Assembly (NCBI GenBank): GCA_050942555.1
Contig: JBMNNN010000050.1
Location: forward strand, 1-11,522
From: JAAYXU01 sp050942555
GTDB taxonomy: Bacteria > Bacillota > Clostridia > Christensenellales > UMGS416
DNA: 11,522 nt
Reading direction: 5' to 3'
The position numbers and the translations under genes were made by a program. Under the pieces are notes generated by a model. The model was not told the origin of the DNA and did not search any database. It worked only from the letters and a program-made list of their open reading frames with translations. This document shows positions 6,515-11,522 of this stretch, one piece after another (positions within the stretch are counted from its first letter, which is position 1; every line of letters starts with the position of its first letter).

Positions 6515-7708
6515 CTACCCGGAGTAGCCCATGACCTCCCAGCCTGCAGGCGGGTCGCCCAGATCCGGCACCGGCAGCGGTTCGCCGTCCCGCAGGGCCG
6601 ATTCGTGTGCGATGAGCCCCGGCAGCATGTACCGGGCCGCGGCCCAGGCGTTGATGGGCGGCAGTTTGCCGTTCTTTACGGCCCGCACGAAGTCGTCGAT
6701 GACGAACGGATGGGTCGCCTCGTGGCCCGAGAGATGCAGCGCGCGGAACGACTCGGGCAGCCGCCCCATGGGCTGTATGGGCGCGTAGGCGCTCGACCCG
6801 TCCATGTTTTCGATATTGGCGGCGGGGGTCACCCGTGCGCTGACGTCTTCCACCCGCTGGCCGCCATCGGGCAGGGCGTACTGGACTGTATGGCGGTCCA
6901 TGCTGCGTTCGTAGCTGGCCAGCGTGCCGTTCATGCACTCGATGGTGGTCGGCGGGTGTCCCCAGGCCCTGCGGCGGAACTCATTGATGCGCATGATGCC
7001 GCCTCCTGACAGGCGCATCGTGGCGGTCTCGTTGATAAAGGGATTGTCCCAATGGTTTTTGCCGGGAGAAAATATATGTGCCCATCCGGGGTCATGGTAG
7101 CCCATGCACGATACCCGGGTCACGCGCTCGCCAACGGACGAGAGGATCATGCTCACTGAGTGGGTGCAGTAGTACATCGGCGGGAAGCCCGCCCAGTTGT
7201 CCCGGCCCGTATATTGTTTGTAGCTGTGGAAATGCGAAAAATCGTGGCTGTAATGGGCCTGGCCGTAAAGAAAGGTTCCAAGAGCCCCCGATGTGTACAG
7301 CTCACGGCAGAGTATCGTGGTGGGATCGTAGCAGCGGTTTTCACCCAGCGCGTAGATGAGGCCTGTTTCTCCGGCGAGCTGGGTAATCCGGGCCACTTCT
7401 TCGACCGACGACGCCATCGGCACGGCGCTGTAGACATGCTTTCCGGCCTGAAGGGCCCGAATGACCATATCGCCGTGATAATGGCGCTGTACGTGTATGG
7501 CGATGCAGTTAATGTCCTTTCCGCTGCGGAGCATGTCGTCGAAGGAATCATACAGCTCGGTGATGCCGAACCTGCGCGCGCCTTCGGCCCGCCGCTCGGG
7601 TATGAGCTCGGCCAGAGCCACCTTGTTCACGTCGGGATGGGCGAGGAAGTAAGGAATAATGCGGGGCGCGAAATTGCCGTATCCCACAAAGCCCACGTTG
7701 ATTTTCAT
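6515..7708 (-). CDS. Gfo/Idh/MocA-family oxidoreductase
   Basis: This 397-residue protein has an N-terminal Rossmann domain (GFVGYGN at 6-12; about 1-120) typical of NAD(P)-dependent Gfo/Idh/MocA enzymes, which oxidise or reduce sugar hydroxyls, followed by the alpha/beta substrate domain with the YYCTHSVS segment (179-186) where these enzymes carry an active-site histidine (H183). The family's EKP motif, whose lysine takes part in catalysis and cofactor binding, reads A95-V96-P97, as in divergent subfamilies with VP-type motifs. Some members of the wider family, including the related GH109 enzymes, cleave glycosides by transient oxidation of the sugar, so a role in glycosidic cleavage is possible. 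It is cytosolic. Start: ATG at 7708 with AAAGGAG about 7 bases upstream, 16 bases after the preceding stop. Family is certain; substrate and direction of reaction are unknown. Confidence 0.88.
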   Translation of the reverse strand: MKINVGFVGYGNFAPRIIPYFLAHPDVNKVALAELIPERRAEGARRFGITELYDSFDDMLRSGKDINCIAIHVQRHYHGDMVIRALQAGKHVYSAVPMASSVEEVARITQLAGETGLIYALGENRCYDPTTILCRELYTSGALGTFLYGQAHYSHDFSHFHSYKQYTGRDNWAGFPPMYYCTHSVSMILSSVGERVTRVSCMGYHDPGWAHIFSPGKNHWDNPFINETATMRLSGGGIMRINEFRRRAWGHPPTTIECMNGTLASYERSMDRHTVQYALPDGGQRVEDVSARVTPAANIENMDGSSAYAPIQPMGRLPESFRALHLSGHEATHPFVIDDFVRAVKNGKLPPINAWAAARYMLPGLIAHESALRDGEPLPVPDLGDPPAGWEVMGYSG

Positions 7709-7724
7709 CGGATCGCTCCTTTCG

Positions 7725-9710
7725 CTATGGCTCTATGAGCCGGAAACCGTGGGGCGGTACGCATACCCCGTCGTACTCGTAGGGCGCATCGCCATAGTTT
7801 ACGAGTACGGCGCTGCCGTCGGAATAGACCGTGCGGGTCACGCAGCCGGTCAGCTTGTCAAACCCGTCGATGAACTCGTACTGCAGGCGGCGCAGCTTTA
7901 CCCAGTCCCTGTAGAGGGCCTCGATCTTGTCCATTTCTCTATCAAAGTCCTCTTCGCTCTCGTAGACGAGATCCAGGCGGCCCATCCAGCCGGGACTTGT
8001 GGTGTTCATGAATGCGGAGTAAAGATAGTAAAAGGGACGGCCGCCGTATTCGATGAGCTTGAGCACGGTATCGGGGCCCTTGCAGGTGCAGTTTGCGGTG
8101 TCGTAGGATACATTATAGACGATGGTGCCGTGATATACGATGGGCCAGAAGGGGATGACCTCGTCGACCAGCGCGTCCTTTTCCATTTCCTCGAGCGAAG
8201 CGGAGGCGTTGAGCGCCCCGTCCAGTACGTCAGCCAGATAGTCGAGCGATCCCTCGGACTGCACGCCGCCAAACAGGTCGCGGAGAAGCTGCAGCTGCTT
8301 CTTTTCGATGAGAGAGCACTCCCGGCGGGTCAGCGGGTGCTCCGTGTCCCTGCATTTGACCGGTCCTACGATCGATATGACGTCGGTGTAGTGCATTCCC
8401 CTGAGGCCCAGATCCGCCATCTGCCGGGCGTTGCGCTGCGCGAACCGCTCGTAGAAGCGCTGGGGGCATATCTTGTACTGCAGCCCGCCGCCCCAGGTGC
8501 AGTTGTTGTGCACGAGACTTCCGTCCTGATCCTTTATTATGAATTCCTCGTCCCAGTCCTCGGAAATCGTGTAGGCGTCCACCTCATTGTCATGCACCAC
8601 CATCCGGTATCCTATATCCAGCGCTTTGCGTATGAGCGCGCGTAGCGCCGACTCGCCGCCCAGCTCCTCCTCGACCGGCAGGATTTGCGGATAGCGTCCG
8701 TCGTGGCCTTTTGCGTTCCACCCGACCAGGCAGAACTCAACCTTGTCGATGCCGCGCGCACGGAATTTATCCAGTATCCGGCTGACCTTTTCGAAATCGC
8801 ACCGCACGGTGAGCTTCGGCTCGTTTTCTGGGGTCTGGTGCTCGATGGGTGATGGCACGGGCTTCCACGCCTGCCGGATGCGAAACTCGATGGCTTCGGC
8901 TGCGTAGCCGACGTCGGGGTAATCCTTTACCCGTTCGCGGATGGGCCGGACGCCGCGGTACGCAAATACATATTGCCGATAGGCCTTCGCCATCTCCTGC
9001 CAGCCCGCGCCGGGCGACAGGAACAGATAATCGATGGAAATATCCTCGAAGGGCAGCATATCGTCGGAGAAGTCACGCAGCGTGAACACCGGGTCCACAT
9101 GGTAGCGGCGGTCCTCTCCCTGCGCCACCGCCAGCCTCAGCGCCGCGTCGAACTTGCCGCCCTCGATGACAGCCAGCATCGACGCTTCGCCGCGGCGAAC
9201 GCCCCATATGGGCATGGTGCCGGAGCTGATAAATCGGAAGAGATTGTACTCGCGTGTGGCGGGCTGCTTGTCCCGGAAGGTACACAGAAATCCCAGGTTG
9301 GCCGGCAGTACCAGATAGCCGTCCTCGCCTTCAGTTGCCGCGCCGAACTCGGGCAGAACCGTGATCCGGTGGATCCGGCAGGCGCCGCCCTCCACGACGC
9401 CGCCCGCAGGGATGCGCAGGCGCAGCATATCGCCTTCGGCTGCAATCTCACAGCGTACCGACAGCGATAGCGCCTCGCTTGCGAATGTGGCGGTGAGCGT
9501 ACTGCCGTCCTCCCGCGCCGACCATCGCCAGCCGCTTTGGGCCGATACCGGTACGACGCGCTCCGCGCCCGTCTCGTCCCAGCAGGACAGGGCCAGCATA
9601 CCGGCCGATCGCCAGGCATAGTCGGTAACCCGGTCGCCGACCTCAAGGCCGCCCCCGGCACCGATGCGCATTGGAAGCCGGCTCCCATCTACAATAGGAA
9701 CTTTGTCCAT
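7725..9710 (-). CDS. Putative glycoside hydrolase, GH101/DUF5696-like barrel
   Basis: This 661-residue protein has a beta-sandwich-like N-terminal region (about 1-250), a (beta/alpha)8-barrel-like central region (about 295-590) and a short C-terminal beta region. The central order (KVEFCLVGW, then a histidine/aspartate-rich VVHDNEVDAY, an IIKDQDGS strand, HYTDV and VQSEGS) recalls endo-alpha-N-acetylgalactosaminidases (GH101) and the related DUF5696 group. By analogy D443 (HYTD) is a candidate nucleophile and E486 (QSEG) a candidate acid/base; this is inferred from pattern, not alignment. There is no signal peptide or surface anchor, unlike secreted GH101 enzymes, so the substrate is probably imported. 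SD GAGGAGG lies 7 bases before the ATG, and the gene starts 19 bases after the IclR stop, so it is the first enzyme gene of the operon. Alternative: another clan of alpha-galactosidase-like barrels (GH36/GH31 type). Hydrolase role likely; specificity unknown. Confidence 0.7.
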   Translation of the reverse strand: MDKVPIVDGSRLPMRIGAGGGLEVGDRVTDYAWRSAGMLALSCWDETGAERVVPVSAQSGWRWSAREDGSTLTATFASEALSLSVRCEIAAEGDMLRLRIPAGGVVEGGACRIHRITVLPEFGAATEGEDGYLVLPANLGFLCTFRDKQPATREYNLFRFISSGTMPIWGVRRGEASMLAVIEGGKFDAALRLAVAQGEDRRYHVDPVFTLRDFSDDMLPFEDISIDYLFLSPGAGWQEMAKAYRQYVFAYRGVRPIRERVKDYPDVGYAAEAIEFRIRQAWKPVPSPIEHQTPENEPKLTVRCDFEKVSRILDKFRARGIDKVEFCLVGWNAKGHDGRYPQILPVEEELGGESALRALIRKALDIGYRMVVHDNEVDAYTISEDWDEEFIIKDQDGSLVHNNCTWGGGLQYKICPQRFYERFAQRNARQMADLGLRGMHYTDVISIVGPVKCRDTEHPLTRRECSLIEKKQLQLLRDLFGGVQSEGSLDYLADVLDGALNASASLEEMEKDALVDEVIPFWPIVYHGTIVYNVSYDTANCTCKGPDTVLKLIEYGGRPFYYLYSAFMNTTSPGWMGRLDLVYESEEDFDREMDKIEALYRDWVKLRRLQYEFIDGFDKLTGCVTRTVYSDGSAVLVNYGDAPYEYDGVCVPPHGFRLIEP

Positions 9711-9729
9711 CTGTTGTCCTCCTCGATCA

Positions 9730-10497
9730 TTATTCGCCGCGTATTCCGCGCTGCATCATTGCCGCCGCGGCAAACGCTTTTTCTCGTATCTCCCGTTTCC
9801 TGTCGGCATCGCAGCGGAAAGCGGGGGAGTAGACGCCGATGCACCCGATGAGCTTGCCGTCGCGCGTGAGTACGGGCACGCCCAGGGCGCTGATGCTCCC
9901 GCCGACGGTCAGCATCTCGCAGTAGCCCGATTCCCGAATGGCCTGCCGCGCGTCGTCCAGCCGCTGCGGCGTAACGATGCCGTCCCATAGCGCACCCGGC
10001 ATGCCCCAGCGCTCTACGACCTGGCTGAGCTCCTGGGGGCTGCAGTATGCGATCATGACCCTGCCGGAGGCTTTCTCGTAGATATTGCACTCGGCAATAA
10101 CGGTCGTGTCTACCCGGATGGCGCCCTGGGACGCCAGCTCCAGCACCCGGATCCATTTTCCGCCCGACAGCACGCAGAAAAGTACGTTTTCCCCGGTTTC
10201 ATCGCGGAGTCGCCGCATGATTTCGGCAAGTCCGCCCGGTATATCCTGTCGCGCCAGAAAGCTGAGCGTGCCGATGCGCTCTATTTTCACGCCTGCCGCA
10301 TAGCGGGCGTTCTCCAGTTGCTGTACATATTCCCCGGATATCATGGTTCTGAGCAGGTTGTGAAGGGTGTTGGGTCTGATGCCGGTTCGCTCCGAAAGCT
10401 CCGATAGCCGGAACCCCTGACGGCCGGGATCCTCGAATGCCAGTATATCGAGTATGTCCAGCGCTTTCTGGACCGAGAGTACCGGATTGTTGGCCAT
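9730..10497 (-). CDS. IclR-family transcriptional regulator
   Basis: This 255-residue protein has the standard IclR layout: an N-terminal winged helix-turn-helix (about 7-70; LSELSERTGI then RPNTLHNLLRTM as recognition region) and a C-terminal GAF-like effector domain (about 85-250) with the conserved EKASGRVMIAYCS and GVPVLTRDGKLIGCIGVYS segments. Family members bind small catabolites such as sugar acids, aromatic acids or other pathway intermediates, and usually sit in or beside the operon they control. Here it is the first gene of the run. SD GGAG lies 7 bases before the ATG, and the promoter just upstream carries two palindromic sites (10513-10527 and 10533-10547) placed to block transcription, so autoregulation of the whole operon is the simplest reading. 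Effector unknown. Confidence 0.93.
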   Translation of the reverse strand: MANNPVLSVQKALDILDILAFEDPGRQGFRLSELSERTGIRPNTLHNLLRTMISGEYVQQLENARYAAGVKIERIGTLSFLARQDIPGGLAEIMRRLRDETGENVLFCVLSGGKWIRVLELASQGAIRVDTTVIAECNIYEKASGRVMIAYCSPQELSQVVERWGMPGALWDGIVTPQRLDDARQAIRESGYCEMLTVGGSISALGVPVLTRDGKLIGCIGVYSPAFRCDADRKREIREKAFAAAAMMQRGIRGE

Positions 10498-10512
10498 GGT
10501 ATCGCTCCGATA

Positions 10513-10527
10513 TTCATTAATAATGAA
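10513..10527. promoter_or_regulatory. Operator-like palindrome 1 (IclR candidate site)
   Basis: On the minus strand this is TTCATTATTAATGAA, the core of a perfect 17-base palindrome (10512-10528). It lies about 15-29 bases after the predicted transcription start, between promoter and ATG, where a bound repressor would block elongation or initiation. Size and TTC...GAA symmetry suit an IclR-type dimer; assignment to the adjacent regulator is inferred. Confidence 0.6.
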
Positions 10528-10532
10528 TTCTA

Positions 10533-10547
10533 TTCGTTGATACTGAA
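10533..10547. promoter_or_regulatory. Operator-like site 2 (IclR candidate site)
   Basis: On the minus strand this is TTCAGTATCAACGAA, identical to operator 1 at 12 of 15 positions and with the same TTC...GAA ends. It covers the predicted transcription start and abuts the -10 box. Its centre is 20 bases from that of operator 1, close to two helical turns, so two dimers could bind the same face of the DNA. Confidence 0.55.
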
Positions 10548-10548
10548 C

Positions 10549-10577
10549 ATCATACCAGCAAAATGAGGGGATGTCAA
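10549..10577 (-). promoter_or_regulatory. Main operon promoter
   Basis: On the minus strand TTGACA (10572-10577, perfect -35) and TATGAT (10549-10554, 5/6 for -10) are separated by exactly 17 bases, and TG one base before the -10 box adds an extended element. Transcription is predicted to start near 10542, giving a leader of about 45 bases to the iclR-type ATG. So strong a promoter implies repression as the main control, fitting the operators downstream. Confidence 0.85.
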
Positions 10578-10728
10578 TAAGCGAGGATTAGATGCAGTGC
10601 GACAGAATGAACTTACCGGCATCTACCTCTGTCTGCAGTAAATGCGAGTATAAACCAGCGGCAAACCGGAGCAGGGCTGCTACGGCTTTATAAGTCCTTC
10701 GGTGGGACGGTTTTCCCCGCCCTCGCCA

Positions 10729-11522
10729 TTACCGCTGCTCCCTCCGCCAGCTTGCAGGCGTCCGACCGGTTCTCGATTTGAACGTCCGGTAGAACAGCGT
10801 TGCGTCCCCATACCCGGCCATACGGGCCACCTGCTCGACCGGTATGCTGGTATGGCTGAGCAGCTCCATCGCGCGCTTGAGGCGCAGCTGCTGTATGTAT
10901 TCCTTGGCGGTAAAGCCGTAATGCGCGCGCATGAGCCGGGAGAGATAGTCGGCGGAAAAGTGAAATACGTCCTTCAGGCTCTCCACCTTGATTCCCTCGT
11001 CAAAATGGATGGTCAGATAATTCATCACATCGCCCGCCAGACGGCTCTCCCTGTCCATCATGGGCCGGGCTGTTTCCATGAGCGCCGACAGAAGCCCCAG
11101 AAATACTCCCTGCTGCATGACGAGGTCGTTGGGAGCAGTTCGCTTCATGTGCTCCAGACGGTCGAATATCGGGGCGAAATAGGCGGGGTCGAACTTGCCG
11201 CGCACCGGAATGCTCACGATGCCGCTGGCCGGTTCGTCGTAGCTTCCCGGATTGACGGGCTCGAATCCCACCGTTCCCTCCTGCCAGGGAAGCGCCGTAA
11301 AATGCACGTAATAGAATCTAAGCCTCGGACAGGGACGGTCTCCCCGCATGCATGCGTTGGGCCGCTCGATGTGCCATTGCCCGGCCGAAACCGAGCCGGG
11401 GCGCCCGTCCTGCGTATAGTACAGCGTGCCTTCCAGCACCATGACGAGTACACATATGTCGATCGTGCGGTTGACATGGCGCTTTCCCGGCTCGAAGTAA
11501 CGGTATCCGCTCGATATGTAGC
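10729..11522 (-). CDS. AraC-family regulator, N-terminus cut by window edge
   Basis: At least 264 residues are present; the frame stays open to the right edge. The C-terminal 100 or so residues carry the two helix-turn-helix units of the AraC/XylS family (VESLKDVFHFSADYLSRL, then PVEQVARMAGYGDATLFYRT followed by GRTPASWR). The preceding part is a cupin-like sensor domain of the sugar-responsive type (LEGTLYYTQDG, AGQWHIERP, YYVHF). The Met at 11442 is internal: 26 upstream codons read SGYRYFEPGKRHVNRTIDIC-like sequence typical of this domain's first strands, so the true start lies beyond the window. Being codirectional with and just upstream of the glycosidase operon, it may sense the same substrate and activate the operon or an unseen transporter. 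Ligand unknown. Confidence 0.92.
   Translation of the reverse strand, partial: YISSGYRYFEPGKRHVNRTIDICVLVMVLEGTLYYTQDGRPGSVSAGQWHIERPNACMRGDRPCPRLRFYYVHFTALPWQEGTVGFEPVNPGSYDEPASGIVSIPVRGKFDPAYFAPIFDRLEHMKRTAPNDLVMQQGVFLGLLSALMETARPMMDRESRLAGDVMNYLTIHFDEGIKVESLKDVFHFSADYLSRLMRAHYGFTAKEYIQQLRLKRAMELLSHTSIPVEQVARMAGYGDATLFYRTFKSRTGRTPASWRREQR

Larger units (their letters stand above)
10498..10728. other. Intergenic region between araC-type and iclR-type genes
   Basis: This 231-base gap holds the operon promoter and operators in its left third (10513-10577). The remaining part next to the AraC gene shows no strong terminator: a 4-pair stem (GTCC...GGAC near 10694-10708, followed on the minus strand by TTATAAA) is the best candidate and is weak. 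Some read-through from the AraC gene into the operon is therefore possible. Sites for the AraC protein may lie upstream of the -35 box (10580-10690), but no clear direct repeat was found. Confidence 0.5.

Noticed and set aside
5996..7009. Long plus-strand open frame of 337 codons across paralogue A and the oxidoreductase
   Set aside because: It is antisense to two well-supported genes, has an Arg/Gly/Ala/Val-rich composition typical of GC-rich shadow frames and shows no recognisable domain.
7659..8645. Long plus-strand open frame of 328 codons across the GH101-like gene
   Set aside because: Antisense shadow with no family motifs and no ribosome binding site; the opposite strand has a clear SD and operon context.

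Overview
The window looks like chromosomal DNA of a GC-rich, low-oxygen Gram-positive bacterium, most likely Clostridia (Bacillota). This is inferred from strong AGGAGG-type ribosome binding sites, short intergenic gaps, TTGACA/TATGAT-type promoters, oxygen-sensitive double [4Fe-4S] proteins, and sugar-catabolic families (DUF1680/GH127, Gfo/Idh/MocA, IclR, AraC) common in gut and plant-polymer-degrading Clostridia. No species can be named from the sequence. All nine genes I support lie on the minus strand, so the layout reads right to left. No RNA genes, CRISPR arrays, insertion sequences or transporters are visible.

Right edge (about 10729-11522): an AraC-family regulator, cut by the window edge. 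A 231-base gap follows. It holds a near-consensus sigma-A promoter (TTGACA, 17 bases, TATGAT with an upstream TG) and, at and just after the predicted start of transcription, two similar 15-base operator-like sites 20 bases apart centre to centre. This promoter drives what appears to be one seven-gene transcript: an IclR-family regulator (probably autoregulating); a 661-residue putative glycoside hydrolase with a GH101/DUF5696-like barrel; a Gfo/Idh/MocA oxidoreductase whose usual active-site lysine is replaced; three tandem paralogous double-[4Fe-4S] proteins related to epoxyqueuosine reductase and reductive dehalogenases; and a GH127-type beta-L-arabinofuranosidase. Gaps inside this run are 10-30 bases, and two of the paralogues overlap by 4 bases. 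A GC-rich hairpin with a weak U tract follows the last gene.

Left part (200-1503): a separate transcript with its own promoter encodes a cytosolic beta-lactamase-fold serine hydrolase. Beyond it the left edge has an AT-richer stretch and a perfect 32-base GC palindrome whose T run is on the wrong side for an ordinary terminator.

Working hypothesis: an imported glycoside or oligosaccharide is taken apart in the cytoplasm by the two glycosidases and the NAD-type oxidoreductase, while the three Fe-S (possibly corrinoid) proteins carry out reductive steps on the sugar or on a released aglycone, under control of IclR with AraC nearby. The families are read from sequence. The joint pathway and its substrate are inference. 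The triplet of QueG/RdhA-like proteins inside a glycosidase operon is the most unusual part.
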